Assembly (NCBI RefSeq): GCF_004023665.1 | Contig: NZ_SAUF01000002.1 | Location: 62,001 to 126,000, forward strand | DNA length: 64,000 nucleotides | Source: Afifella aestuarii | Lineage (GTDB): Bacteria > Pseudomonadota > Alphaproteobacteria > Rhizobiales > Afifellaceae | Direction: 5' to 3' | Shown: positions 27,470 to 36,458 of the stretch, in pieces | How positions within the stretch are numbered: position 1 is the first letter of the stretch | Layout: every line of letters begins with the position of its first letter | Notes under the pieces: generated by a model | Seen by the model: only the letters and a program-made list of their open reading frames with translations | The model's database searches: none | Told to the model about the DNA's origin: nothing | Made by a program: the position numbers and the translations under genes

Positions 27470-28873
27470 TTGAGCAATCATCCAGTTTTCGTCAGGGCCG
27501 GCGAAGTCGGCGCCGAAATGGGCGTGACGCCCGTCACGGTCATCGAGGAAGCGGGGCTTGACGAAGCCCTCGCCGGTCTCAGCGATCAGCACCGCAAGTT
27601 CGCGGAGGTCAGCGGCTTTTGCGCCCATAGCGGCGACATCGCGCTTCTTCCAGGAGCCGATGGGGGGCTCGAACGCGTGCTCTTCGGAGCCGGGCGTGGT
27701 GGCCTTGCGAGAAATCCGTTTCTTACCGGCAAGCTCGCGCAAAAGCTTCCGGACGGACATTACCGTCTCGAAGGTGCGCTGGGCGAATTGCGTCTTGCCG
27801 CCCTCGGCTTTGCGCTCGGCGGCTACCGCTTCACCCGCTATCACTGCGACGCGGACATGGAACGGCCGCGCCTCGTGCTACCGGATGATTTCGATATCGA
27901 AGCGCTGCGGCAGACGGCGGAGAGCGTCAGCCTCACGCGTGATCTCATCAACACGCCGGCGAACGACTTCGGCCCGTCTGAGCTTGCATCGGCGGCGCGG
28001 CAACTGGCTGAAGAGACGGGCGCCGATTTTACTCTGACCGAAGGCGACGAGCTGGCGCGCAACTATCCGCTCATTCATGCCGTCGGTCATGGCAGCGACC
28101 GCGCGCCCTGCCTGATCGATATGAAATGGGGTGATGAGGCCGATCCCAAGCTGACGCTCGTCGGCAAGGGCGTCGTCTTCGACACCGGCGGCCTCGACAT
28201 CAAGCCGCCGTCCTCGATGCTTCTGATGAAGAAGGACATGGGCGGAGCGGCTAATGTCTTGGGGCTTGCCCGAATGATCATGCTCGCCGGTCTCAAGGTA
28301 CGCTTGCGCGTTCTCATCCCGGCCGTCGAGAACTCCATTTCCGGTCGCGCCTTCCGCCCTGGCGATGTCTTCCCGAGCCGTAAGGGCCTGACGGTCGAGA
28401 TCGGCAACACCGATGCGGAGGGACGGCTGGTTCTGGCCGATGCCCTGGCTTTGGCCGACGAGGAAAAGCCGGAGCTCATCGTCTCGATGGCGACCCTGAC
28501 AGGCGCCGCGCGTGTCGCCGTCGGACCCGATATCGCTCCCTTCTTCACCGACGACGAGGCCGTCGTGGAGGGCGTTCAGGCCGCCTCCAAGGCCGAGCAC
28601 GATCCCGTTTGGCGGCTGCCCTTGTGGAAGCCCTACGATGCGTGGCTCTCCTCCGAAATCGCCGATGTGAACCATATTTCGAGCAACAGCTTCGCCGGGG
28701 CGACCACGGCCGCGCTGTTTCTGTCGCGTTTCGTGACCGAAAGCCCGTCCTATCTGCACTTCGACATTTTCGGCTGGGCACCGAAAGCGCGGGCGCTCGG
28801 TCCCAAGGGTGGCGAGGCGCAAGGGATCCGGGCGCTCTTCGCCTATTGTGCCGAGCGTTACGGCCGGGGCTGA
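27470..28873 (+). CDS. leucyl aminopeptidase family protein (M17)
   Basis: A 467-residue M17 peptidase that removes N-terminal amino acids in the cytoplasm using two metal ions. The catalytic domain has GKGVVFDTGGLDIKP (Lys and Asp ligands), KKDMGGAA and the family signature NTDAEGRLVLADAL. The N-terminal domain is shorter than in E. coli PepA, as in the alphaproteobacterial subfamily. The best start is TTG at 27470, preceded by GGAGG at six-base spacing; an in-frame start at 27404 has no such site. It is followed by a MarR gene and an NlpC/P60 gene, an arrangement common in related bacteria. Confidence 0.9.
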   Translation: MSNHPVFVRAGEVGAEMGVTPVTVIEEAGLDEALAGLSDQHRKFAEVSGFCAHSGDIALLPGADGGLERVLFGAGRGGLARNPFLTGKLAQKLPDGHYRLEGALGELRLAALGFALGGYRFTRYHCDADMERPRLVLPDDFDIEALRQTAESVSLTRDLINTPANDFGPSELASAARQLAEETGADFTLTEGDELARNYPLIHAVGHGSDRAPCLIDMKWGDEADPKLTLVGKGVVFDTGGLDIKPPSSMLLMKKDMGGAANVLGLARMIMLAGLKVRLRVLIPAVENSISGRAFRPGDVFPSRKGLTVEIGNTDAEGRLVLADALALADEEKPELIVSMATLTGAARVAVGPDIAPFFTDDEAVVEGVQAASKAEHDPVWRLPLWKPYDAWLSSEIADVNHISSNSFAGATTAALFLSRFVTESPSYLHFDIFGWAPKARALGPKGGEAQGIRALFAYCAERYGRG

Positions 28874-28894
28874 CGTGCCCGAATTCGGCCTCTC

Positions 28895-29242
28895 ATGACG
28901 ATCCTGCGGTCGAGCCAGGCTCTGCGTCTGTGGCACGAGGTGACGCTGTCGCTGGTGCGTGCCGAAGAGCCGGATCTGACGGCGCGCCAGATGACGGTCC
29001 TCTTGATCGTCTATTTGGAGGCGCCGCCGCATACGGTCCGCGGGCTTGCCGCGAAACTCGGCGTCACCAAGGCCGTCATCACGCGTGCTCTCGACACGCT
29101 CGGGCGGCACGGACTTCTGACGCGCAAGCGCGATCCCAAAGACATGCGCAATGTTCTGGTGCAGCGAACGGTAGACGGCGCGCTCTTTCTGGAGCGCTTC
29201 GCCGACCTCGTCGTTGCCAAGACCGAGGATGTGACACGATGA
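28895..29242 (+). CDS. MarR family transcriptional regulator
   Basis: A 115-residue winged-helix protein. Helices include LTARQMTVLLIVYLEAPPHTVRGLAAKLG, the recognition region VTKAVITRALDTLGRHGLL, and the wing TRKRDPKDMRNVLVQRT, a clear MarR pattern. It is shorter than usual at the N-terminus, where MarR proteins carry part of the dimerisation helices. The stop overlaps the start of the NlpC/P60 gene by four bases (ATGA). It may regulate its own operon; no operator could be identified. Confidence 0.85.
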   Translation: MTILRSSQALRLWHEVTLSLVRAEEPDLTARQMTVLLIVYLEAPPHTVRGLAAKLGVTKAVITRALDTLGRHGLLTRKRDPKDMRNVLVQRTVDGALFLERFADLVVAKTEDVTR

Positions 29243-30108
29243 CGAAGCTCGATCCACGCCGCAACACCTTCCGCCGAGATCTCGCGGATGTGCGCCTCAA
29301 GGGACGCGTGGAGGCGCCGCGTTTCGTCGAGGGCAGTCTCTATCAGGTTGTGGATGGAACGGCGCCGGTGAGACGCGAGCCGAACCCGATGGGCGCGCTC
29401 GAGACGCAAGCGCTTTGCGGCGAAATCGTCCGCGTCTTCGAAGAGACAGGGGAGGGCTGGGCCTGGGGCCAGCTCGAAGGCGACGGCTACGTCGGCTGGC
29501 TGCCGACCGCGTCTCTGCGGGCAGACGTGACGGTGCCCACCCATCGTGTTGCCGCGCGAAGCACGTTTCTGTTTCCGGGCCCCGATATCAAACTGCCGCC
29601 GCTCATGACGTTGCCTCTCGGCGCCGAAGTGGCGGTGACGGGGGAGGCGCAGGACAAGAACGCCCGTTACGGTCTCATCGAACCGGCCGGTGCCGTCGTC
29701 ATGCAGCATCTGTCGACCGTGGAGGCCCCGCGTGAGCCCGACTGGACCGCTGTGGCAGAGAGTTTTCTGGGCGTCCCCTATCTCTGGGGCGGCAAGACGG
29801 ATGCGGGTATCGACTGCTCGGGCCTCGTCCAGGTCGCACTTCACACGGCCGGGAGGCAGGCGCCGAGGGATGCCGATATGCAGGCGGCCGAGATCGGCGA
29901 AGCGCTCGAAATTGGCGATGATCTGCCGCCGCTTCGCCGCGGCGATCTCATCTTCTGGGAGGGCCATGTCGGCCTGATGCGCGACGGCGAAACCCTTCTC
30001 CACGCCAACGCTTTCCACATGTGTTCAGCGAGCGAGCCGCTGGTTGCGGCACGATCGCGTTTTACCGCCAAAGGTCTCAAGATCACCGCAATTCGACGCT
30101 TGCAATGA
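29239..30108 (+). CDS. NlpC/P60 family peptidoglycan peptidase with SH3-like domains
   Basis: A 289-residue protein. The N-terminal half has two bacterial SH3-like segments (VRREPNPMGALETQALCGE; EGDGYVGWLPTASL), and the C-terminal half an NlpC/P60 domain with the catalytic Cys in GIDCSGLVQVAL and the His in GHVGLMR. Such enzymes cut gamma-D-glutamyl-diaminopimelate bonds in wall peptides. No signal peptide is visible, so it may act on recycled muropeptides in the cytoplasm, which fits the adjacent aminopeptidase. Translation is coupled to the MarR gene through a four-base overlap. Confidence 0.9.
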   Translation: MTKLDPRRNTFRRDLADVRLKGRVEAPRFVEGSLYQVVDGTAPVRREPNPMGALETQALCGEIVRVFEETGEGWAWGQLEGDGYVGWLPTASLRADVTVPTHRVAARSTFLFPGPDIKLPPLMTLPLGAEVAVTGEAQDKNARYGLIEPAGAVVMQHLSTVEAPREPDWTAVAESFLGVPYLWGGKTDAGIDCSGLVQVALHTAGRQAPRDADMQAAEIGEALEIGDDLPPLRRGDLIFWEGHVGLMRDGETLLHANAFHMCSASEPLVAARSRFTAKGLKITAIRRLQ

Positions 30109-30168
30109 GGCTACCAAACGTGTCCCTTCGTCGGCAAAGAATTGGCGACCTCCGTGGCGTATTCCTCC

Positions 30169-31035
30169 ATGCATCTGCCTACCCGGCAATTCGGCAATGC
30201 CATTCTTTCGGTGTGCCCGCAGACGTTGCTGCGCCGGTACTACCAGTGGCATTTGAGCTTCCAGGCTCATCGGCACGGCCGCGGACGGCCCGTCGAAATC
30301 ATACCTGATGCCGAACGCGTTATTATTGATGACGGCCTGCGCCGCCTCGCTTTACCGAGCCTCAACCGCGTCCCCCGCTACCGCAGCGGCATCGGAGCGC
30401 GGCTGCATCTGACGGGCGAAAAATATGCCGTCGGCACGCTGTACTTTCCGCGAGAAAGCGATGTCGTCATCGATATCGGTGCCAATGTCGGTGAGTTGAC
30501 GATCCTGTGTGCCGATGCGGGTGCGACGGTCATCGCGATCGAGCCGGATCCGCGCGCTTATGCCTGCCTCGCGCAAAACGTCAGGGGGCTCGACAATGTC
30601 CGCCTCGTCTCCTGTGCGATGTGGAAAGGACGGGAAGCTCTGAAGCTGCATCTCGCCCCAGATGGCGCGTCGAGCTCGCTCATCCGCCGCCCGGAGCAGA
30701 AGCGCGCCTTCGCCTCCGTCGAAGCCTGGCCTCTCGATGCTCTGCCGGCCGTTGCGGCCTTGCCTGCGATCGACTTCATGAAAATTGATGCGGAAGGCGT
30801 GGAGCCTGAGATCCTTGCTGGAGCCATGCGCACCCTGAAGCGGACGCGGCTCCTCGCCATCGACATGAACCCGGCGCATGGACGCGCCGGTGCCTGGGAC
30901 AAGGTCGAGCGTGCCTTGGAGGTGATGGGATTTCAGATGCTCGAGCACACCGACGAAAACACCATCGTCGCCGCCAATATGGCCTTCACGCCGGTCGTGC
31001 CTCAGTACCCGGCGTCCCGGTCCACCACATACTGA
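30169..31035 (+). CDS. FkbM family methyltransferase
   Basis: About 288 residues. The core has VIDIGANVGELTILCADAG (SAM-binding motif I), VIAIEPDPRAYACL (motif II) and the FkbM-type IDFMKIDAEGVEPEILAGA. This is a second FkbM protein in the window, 30 kb from the first and outside the glycan cluster. The start is uncertain: ATG at 30169 was taken, with a TTG at 30142 as the alternative; neither has a clear ribosome binding site. The 3' end overlaps that of the leftward ghrA-like gene by 34 bases, so the two transcripts converge. The acceptor is unknown. Confidence 0.78.
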   Translation: MHLPTRQFGNAILSVCPQTLLRRYYQWHLSFQAHRHGRGRPVEIIPDAERVIIDDGLRRLALPSLNRVPRYRSGIGARLHLTGEKYAVGTLYFPRESDVVIDIGANVGELTILCADAGATVIAIEPDPRAYACLAQNVRGLDNVRLVSCAMWKGREALKLHLAPDGASSSLIRRPEQKRAFASVEAWPLDALPAVAALPAIDFMKIDAEGVEPEILAGAMRTLKRTRLLAIDMNPAHGRAGAWDKVERALEVMGFQMLEHTDENTIVAANMAFTPVVPQYPASRSTTY

Positions 31036-31967
31036 AGCGGCTCGCCGGCTTTGCCGCGGCGCACCTGTCGCGCGATCAGCGGCGACAGGCCATGCGGATC
31101 TGAGATCGACGCCATATGCGGCGTGATCACGAGATTGGGCGCGCTCCACATCGGGCTGTCGGCTGGCAGGGGCTCCGTGCGGAAAACGTCGAGGCTCGCG
31201 CCGCGCAGCGTGCCATCGCGCAAGGCTGACAGAATATCCGCCTCGTTTTGAGACTGTCCGCGCCCGGCATTGATGAGGACCGGGCCGCCGAGCGGGCCAT
31301 CCTTGCGCAGTCTTGAGATGAGCCCTCCGTCGATGATCCCGCGCGTCTGTGGCGTGTCGGGCAGGAGGCAGACGAGGATATCGGTTTCCGCCAGAAAGGC
31401 ATCGCGCTCACCCTCACCGGCAAAGGCGGTGACGCCCGCGACGATCTTCGGGCGTCGGCTCCATCCGACCACGCGGAAGCCGAGCTGCATGAGCATCTTC
31501 GCCGACGCCGTGCCGAGCACGCCGAGCCCCATGATCCCGACCGTCACCTTGCCGGCCGGCGGCTGGTAGAGCGGTCGCCAGCGCTTTTCCTTTTGCAGCG
31601 CTGCATAATCGGGCCCGAGGCGCACGTGATGCAGCACCTGCCAGACGACGTATTCTGTCATCCGCGTGGTGAGGTCGGGATCGACGATGCGTGCGATCGG
31701 CACATTCGGAAGGTTGGGCAGACCGACGAGATGATCGACGCCGGCGCCAACTGAAAGAATGGCCTTGAGATTGGGCAGGCTGTCGAAAAGCTCGGGGCGG
31801 GGCTTCCAGGTGAGAAGATACTCCACCCGCTCGAGAGTTGCGGGATTGCCGGCAAAGCCGCCCTCTGGCGTTGTTGCGACGACCTCGTCTTCGGGAAGTG
31901 CGGCCTTCAGGTTTTCAAGCCAGCGACGGGGATCCCAATCGGCGAGGGAAAGAAGAAGAGTGGTCAC
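31002..31967 (-). CDS. glyoxylate/hydroxypyruvate reductase A-like dehydrogenase
   Basis: A 321-residue D-2-hydroxyacid dehydrogenase with the NAD(P)-binding GIMGLGVLGTASAKML, WSRRPK after the second strand (favouring NADPH), the catalytic Arg in LINAGRGQSQNE, and the catalytic His in TPHMASIS. The overall shape matches GhrA, which reduces glyoxylate and hydroxypyruvate. The GTG start overlaps the stop of the yejF-like ATPase gene by four bases, making it the last gene of the transporter operon. The metabolic link between the two is not obvious. Confidence 0.87.
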   Translation of the reverse strand: MTTLLLSLADWDPRRWLENLKAALPEDEVVATTPEGGFAGNPATLERVEYLLTWKPRPELFDSLPNLKAILSVGAGVDHLVGLPNLPNVPIARIVDPDLTTRMTEYVVWQVLHHVRLGPDYAALQKEKRWRPLYQPPAGKVTVGIMGLGVLGTASAKMLMQLGFRVVGWSRRPKIVAGVTAFAGEGERDAFLAETDILVCLLPDTPQTRGIIDGGLISRLRKDGPLGGPVLINAGRGQSQNEADILSALRDGTLRGASLDVFRTEPLPADSPMWSAPNLVITPHMASISDPHGLSPLIARQVRRGKAGEPLQYVVDRDAGY

Positions 31968-33592
31968 GTGCTGATGGCTCCCCGGTAGGCGACTTCCAGA
32001 TCGAAGGCGGCGGCCATCAGCGCTTTTGTGTAATCGGTCTGCGGATGGTCGAAGATCTGCGCGGCAGGCCCGGCTTCCACCACCTTGCCGTCGCGCATGA
32101 CGATGATTTCGTTGGCGAGCGCGCGCACCACTTTGAGGTCGTGCGAGATGAAGAGATAGGTGAGGTCGTGGCGCTTCTGCAGATCGCGCAGGAGGTCGAC
32201 GACCTGTGCCTGGACGCTCATGTCGAGAGCCGAGGTCGGCTCGTCGAGCATGACAAATTTCGGCTCGAGCACCATGGCGCGGGCAATCGCGATGCGCTGG
32301 CGCTGGCCTCCGGAGAATTCATGCGGATAGCGAAACCGCGTCTCCGGATCGATACCCACTTCGGCGAGCGCTTTGACAACGCGGCGGTCGCGCTCCGATG
32401 CCTTCAGATCGGGTTCGTGCACGGCGAGACCTTCGCCGACGATGTCGCGAATGATCATGCGCGGCGACAGCGAGCCATAAGGATCCTGGAAGACGATCTG
32501 CATATCGGCGCGAAGCGCACGGGTGTCCTTGAACCGTGCCGCCTGGATGTCGCGCCCGAGAAAGGCGATGCGGCCGTTGGAGGAAATCAGCCTGAGAAGG
32601 GCGAGGCCGAGCGTCGTCTTGCCGGAGCCGGATTCGCCGACGACGCCGAGCGTCTCGCCTTCGCGCACTTTGACGTCGATGCCGTCGACGGCCTTGATAT
32701 GGCCGACGGTGCGACGCAGGAAGCCGCGCTTGATCGGAAACCAGACCTTGAGGTTGTCGGCTTCCATGACGAACGGTGCGTCACGATCGGTGGCGGGCGC
32801 GGAGCCCTTGGGTTCGGCGGAGAGAAGATGGCGCGTATAGCTGTGCTGAGGGTTGGTGAAGATCTCTTCCGTTGGCCCGCGCTCGACGATCTCGCCATCC
32901 GTCATGACGCAGACCCGGTCCGCCACCTTGCGTACGATGCCGAGATCGTGGGTGATGAAGAGGAGCGCCATGTTCTGCTCGTACTTCAGGCGGGCGAGAA
33001 GCTCCAGGATCTGCGCTTGCACGGTGACGTCGAGTGCCGTCGTCGGCTCATCGGCGATCAGGAGATCGGGCTCGTTGGCGAGCGCCATGGCGATCATCAC
33101 GCGCTGCCGCTGGCCGCCTGAGAGCTGATGCGGGTAGGATCTGAGCCGGCTTTCCGGCTCGCGGATGCCGACCTGGTGGAGAAGCTCCAGAACCCTTTCC
33201 CGCGCCGCCTTGCCGCTCATACCGCGGTGCACGTCGAGCACCTCGCCGACCTGCCGCTCCACCGTGTGCAGCGGGTTGAGCGACGACATCGGCTCCTGGA
33301 AGACCATGGAGATCTTGTTGCCGCGCACTTCCCGAAGGGTGCGATCGCCGGCTTTCAGAAGCTCGCGGTCGCGGAAGAAGATCTCGCCGGAGGGATGGCT
33401 CGCCGGCGGATAGGTGAGAAGCCGCAAGACGGAAAGCGCCGTCACCGACTTGCCGGAGCCCGATTCACCCACGAGCGCTACGGTCTCTTTCTCCGCGATG
33501 TCGAAGGAGACATGGCGCACCGCATGCGTCGTGCGCCCGCCCTGTGTGAAGTCCACCGACAGGTCACGGACCGAAAGGAGGGGGGAGGTCAT
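31964..33592 (-). CDS. yejF: ABC transporter ATP-binding protein with two ATPase domains (YejF type)
   Basis: A 542-residue protein with two complete ABC domains. Each has a Walker [11 protein letters not shown], the signature SGGQRQR, and Walker B ([24 protein letters not shown]). The oligopeptide-type C-terminal extension appears after each. Fused double ATPases of this kind serve the YejABEF transporter, which imports oligopeptides and the peptide-nucleotide antibiotic microcin C. It follows the two permease genes, but with a two-gene toxin-antitoxin remnant in between: its ATG overlaps the stop of the PIN remnant by four bases. All ATPase motifs look functional. Confidence 0.93.
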   Translation of the reverse strand: MTSPLLSVRDLSVDFTQGGRTTHAVRHVSFDIAEKETVALVGESGSGKSVTALSVLRLLTYPPASHPSGEIFFRDRELLKAGDRTLREVRGNKISMVFQEPMSSLNPLHTVERQVGEVLDVHRGMSGKAARERVLELLHQVGIREPESRLRSYPHQLSGGQRQRVMIAMALANEPDLLIADEPTTALDVTVQAQILELLARLKYEQNMALLFITHDLGIVRKVADRVCVMTDGEIVERGPTEEIFTNPQHSYTRHLLSAEPKGSAPATDRDAPFVMEADNLKVWFPIKRGFLRRTVGHIKAVDGIDVKVREGETLGVVGESGSGKTTLGLALLRLISSNGRIAFLGRDIQAARFKDTRALRADMQIVFQDPYGSLSPRMIIRDIVGEGLAVHEPDLKASERDRRVVKALAEVGIDPETRFRYPHEFSGGQRQRIAIARAMVLEPKFVMLDEPTSALDMSVQAQVVDLLRDLQKRHDLTYLFISHDLKVVRALANEIIVMRDGKVVEAGPAAQIFDHPQTDYTKALMAAAFDLEVAYRGAIST

Positions 33593-33783
33593 GGCCAGAC
33601 TTCCTCGATAGCGACCTCGTCGAGGCCGATACGTTTCATTGTCTCGGGCATCTTCAGTCGCTTGTCGGAGGAGACGAAGACGTTGAGGTCTAGAACGCGA
33701 AGGAGCCGTTCATCGCGGCCCTCGGCGAGCCGGATGAAGAAGTTCGTGTCGAGATATGTACGCCATCTAGGGGAAGCACTCAT
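33589..33783 (-). CDS. PIN-domain (VapC-like) toxin remnant, internally deleted
   Basis: A 64-residue frame with a normal start and stop. It begins SPRWRTYLDTNFFIRLAEG, the first strand of a PIN domain with its catalytic Asp, and ends VFVSSDKRLKMPETMKRIGL, the last acidic position and final strand. A full PIN domain is about 130 residues. Here the middle, with the conserved Glu and Asp, is missing, as if about 65 codons were lost in frame. It should therefore lack RNase activity. Its ATG overlaps the antitoxin stop by one base (TGATG), and its stop overlaps the yejF start by four bases (ATGA), so the remnant may now serve to couple translation. Confidence 0.6.
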   Translation of the reverse strand: MSASPRWRTYLDTNFFIRLAEGRDERLLRVLDLNVFVSSDKRLKMPETMKRIGLDEVAIEEVWP

Positions 33784-34025
33784 CAATCCCACTCATCCCG
33801 AAGAGCGCGGATTCGAGCCACGGCTTCCTCTACGGAGGTGTTCTTTTCAGCCGCGGCGCCGAACAAGCGGTAGAGTCCGCCCGTACGCTGCGGCGCCCTC
33901 GATCGGCTTCCCGTATCCTCCACGATCACGCGCGCATGATGGCTCGGATCGATGTCTCCGCGAAGCTCCGGCGGCAGTCGCTCGGCCGGATAATCTTCCA
34001 CGATATGGCGCTTTCTTTCGTCCAT
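33783..34025 (-). CDS. antitoxin-like protein paired with the PIN remnant
   Basis: An 80-residue, highly charged protein starting MDERKRHIVEDYPAERLPPE and ending ARIRALRDEWD. The acidic/basic mix, the size and the RDEWD-type C-terminus resemble antitoxins that neutralise PIN-domain toxins, where the C-terminal tail wraps the toxin. AGGGTGAG precedes the ATG at good spacing. It lies 10 bases downstream of the second permease gene and overlaps the toxin remnant by one base. Without an intact toxin it may have only a regulatory or no role. The assignment rests on context and composition, so it is tentative. Confidence 0.6.
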   Translation of the reverse strand: MDERKRHIVEDYPAERLPPELRGDIDPSHHARVIVEDTGSRSRAPQRTGGLYRLFGAAAEKNTSVEEAVARIRALRDEWD

Positions 34026-34035
34026 GGCGCTCACC

Positions 34036-35292
34036 CTACGCAAAAGTCTTGCGCGGGTCGAAGGCGTCGCGCACCGCCTCGCCGATGAAAATCAAGAGCG
34101 AGAGCATCAGCGAGATGACGATGAAGCCGGTAATGCCGAGCCAGGGCGCCTGCAGATTGGCCTTGCCCTGAGCGAGGAGTTCGCCGAGCGATGGCGAACC
34201 GGGCGGCATGCCGAAGCCCAGGAAGTCGAGCGAGGTGAGCGTCGTGATCGAGCCGTTCAGGATGAACGGCATGAAGGTCAAGGTCGCCACCATGGCGTTC
34301 GGTAACAGGTGGCGGAACATGATCGTCAGGTTCGACACTCCGAGCGCGCGCGCCGCCTTCACATATTCGAAATTGCGCGCCCTGAGGAACTCCGCCCTGA
34401 CGACGCCGACGAGCGCCACCCAGGAAAAGAGCAGGAGGATGCCGAGGAGCACCCAGAATCCCGGCGGCAGGATCGAGGATATGATGAGGAGGAGATAAAG
34501 CGCCGGGATCGCCGTCCAGATCTCGATGAAGCGCTGGAAGAAGAGATCGACGCGGCCGCCGAAATAGCCCTGCACGGCACCGGCCGCGACGCCGACGATC
34601 GATGAAAATACGGTGAGCACAAGCCCGAAGAGCACGGATATGCGAAAGCCGTAGACGAGGCGGGCGACGACATCGCGGCCCTGGTCGTCGGTGCCGAGCC
34701 AGTTCCAGTTCGACTTGTCGCAGAACCGTTCCAGCTGCTCCGTGTCGCCCGGACAGACGGAACCCGCGATCCGCCAGGTCGGCGGCGCCGGAAAGCCGAT
34801 CGGCCGCCCAAGTGCTTCCCGCAGTTCCTCCGTCGGGAAATCCCGATTGACCGTGCGATAGGAATAATGGATCGGCGGCCAGATCATCCAGCCATTGGCG
34901 TTGATCTCGTCGGAGATGAACGGGTCCCGGTAATCCGTCGTCGCCAGGAAGCCGCCAAAGGTCTCTTCCGGATAATCGACGAGGATCGGGTAATAGAGCT
35001 CTCCCTTGTAGGAGAGCACGATCGGCTTGTCGTTGACGAGCACTTCGGCGATCAGCGACAGGCCGAAGAGGAGAAGAAAGAGCCACAAGGACCAGAAGCC
35101 ACGGCGGTTCTTCTTGAAATTCTCCCACCGCCGCTTGTTGATCGGCGACATGGTGAAGAGCCGGCGTCCGGGTGCAGCCTCTTGTCCGGGCAGAGGCGCG
35201 GGCGCTTCCGGCGTGCCGGGATCCGGCGCATGCGGCGGGGCGGGCGTGGTCGGCCCCTCAGTCTTCTTCTTCGGATCGGTCTCGACCTCCAT
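34036..35292 (-). CDS. yejE: ABC transporter permease (YejE type)
   Basis: A 418-residue permease with a proline-rich cytoplasmic N-terminus (roughly 1-45), a first helix FWSLWLFLLLFGLSLIAEVLV, a large periplasmic segment that includes two cysteines (SVCPGD...RFCDKS), and five C-terminal helices with the EAA-like loop YVKAARALGVSNLTIMFRHLLPNA, which contacts the ATPase. This is the usual layout of the DppC/OppC/YejE type. It lies four bases after yejB. The N-terminal proline/alanine-rich stretch is longer than in E. coli. Confidence 0.92.
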   Translation of the reverse strand: MEVETDPKKKTEGPTTPAPPHAPDPGTPEAPAPLPGQEAAPGRRLFTMSPINKRRWENFKKNRRGFWSLWLFLLLFGLSLIAEVLVNDKPIVLSYKGELYYPILVDYPEETFGGFLATTDYRDPFISDEINANGWMIWPPIHYSYRTVNRDFPTEELREALGRPIGFPAPPTWRIAGSVCPGDTEQLERFCDKSNWNWLGTDDQGRDVVARLVYGFRISVLFGLVLTVFSSIVGVAAGAVQGYFGGRVDLFFQRFIEIWTAIPALYLLLIISSILPPGFWVLLGILLLFSWVALVGVVRAEFLRARNFEYVKAARALGVSNLTIMFRHLLPNAMVATLTFMPFILNGSITTLTSLDFLGFGMPPGSPSLGELLAQGKANLQAPWLGITGFIVISLMLSLLIFIGEAVRDAFDPRKTFA

Positions 35293-35295
35293 CGC

Positions 35296-36429
35296 TCAGA
35301 CCTCCCGGCTCTCAAAATCGATCCGAGGATCGATCCAGGTATAGGTGAGGTCGGAGACGAGCTGCACGATGAGGCCCATCAGCGAAAAGATATAGAGCGT
35401 GGCGAAGACGACTGGATAATCGCGGTTGATGACGCTCTCGAAGGAAAGGAGCCCGAGCCCGTCGAGCGAGAAGATCGTTTCGATCAGGAGCGAGCCGGCA
35501 AAAAACGCCGAGACAAAGGCCGCCGGAAAGCCCGAAATGACGATGAGCATGGCGTTGCGGAAGACATGGCCATAGAGCACCTGGCGTTCCGTCAGGCCTT
35601 TCGCCCGTGCCGTCACCACATATTGCTTGCGGATCTCGTCGAGGAAAGAATTCTTGGTGAGGAGCGTCGTCGTAGCGAAGGCCGCAAGCGCCATCGAGAT
35701 GAGCGGCAGCGCCAGGTGCCAGAAATAGTCGACGAGCGCGTCCGGATCGGTGATCCATTCCCAGAAGCCCATGCGCGCATATTGCTCAGACCAAAGGCCG
35801 CGCAGCGGGAACCAGTCGAAGAAGGAACCACCGGCAAAGAACACGATCAGGAAGATCGCGAAGAGGAAGCCCGGCACCGCATAGGCGATGATGACGACGG
35901 CCGAAGTCCACACATCGAACACCGAGCCGTCGCTGACGGCCTTGCGGATCCCGAGCGGGATGGAGATGACGTAAGACAAAAGCGTCATCCAAAGCCCGAG
36001 AGAGATGGAGACGGGCAGCTTTTCCTTGATGAGGTCGATGACGGAGATGTCGCGGAAATAGCTCTCGCCGAAATCGAAGCGGGCATAGTTCCACAACATC
36101 AGCCCGAAGCGAGTGAGGGGCGGTTTGTCGAAGCCGAATTGCTTTTCGAGCTGGCGGATGAACTCCGGATCGAGCCCCTGTGCGCCGCGGTATTTCGAGG
36201 TGATGGCGGCATCCGAGCCGCTTTGATTGGTGTTGCCGGCGGAGGAGAAGTCGCCGCCGCTGGAGCCGCCGATGCGTGCCGTCGCCGAGACGTCGGTGCC
36301 CTGGATCTGCGCGATCACCCGCTCCACGGGCCCGCCCGGCGCAAACTGCACGACGACGAAGCTGATTGCCATGATCCCGAGGATGGTCGGGATCATCAGC
36401 AAGAGGCGTCTCAGGATATAGGCTGCCAA
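35296..36429 (-). CDS. yejB: ABC transporter permease (YejB type)
   Basis: A 377-residue permease with an N-terminal helix YILRRLLLMIPTILGIMAISFVVVQFAPGGPVE, the family signature of DppB/OppB/YejB. A periplasmic region with a serine/glycine-rich stretch follows, then five more helices with the EAA loop YVVTARAKGLTERQVLYGHVFRNA. The start codon is TTG, placed by similarity of the N-terminus and supported by GGAGACGGA just upstream. It forms the heterodimeric channel with YejE. It follows the second binding-protein gene by 29 bases. Confidence 0.92.
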   Translation of the reverse strand: MAAYILRRLLLMIPTILGIMAISFVVVQFAPGGPVERVIAQIQGTDVSATARIGGSSGGDFSSAGNTNQSGSDAAITSKYRGAQGLDPEFIRQLEKQFGFDKPPLTRFGLMLWNYARFDFGESYFRDISVIDLIKEKLPVSISLGLWMTLLSYVISIPLGIRKAVSDGSVFDVWTSAVVIIAYAVPGFLFAIFLIVFFAGGSFFDWFPLRGLWSEQYARMGFWEWITDPDALVDYFWHLALPLISMALAAFATTTLLTKNSFLDEIRKQYVVTARAKGLTERQVLYGHVFRNAMLIVISGFPAAFVSAFFAGSLLIETIFSLDGLGLLSFESVINRDYPVVFATLYIFSLMGLIVQLVSDLTYTWIDPRIDFESREV

Positions 36430-36458
36430 TCCGTCTCCGTCGGCTCGTCGGTCTCAGC

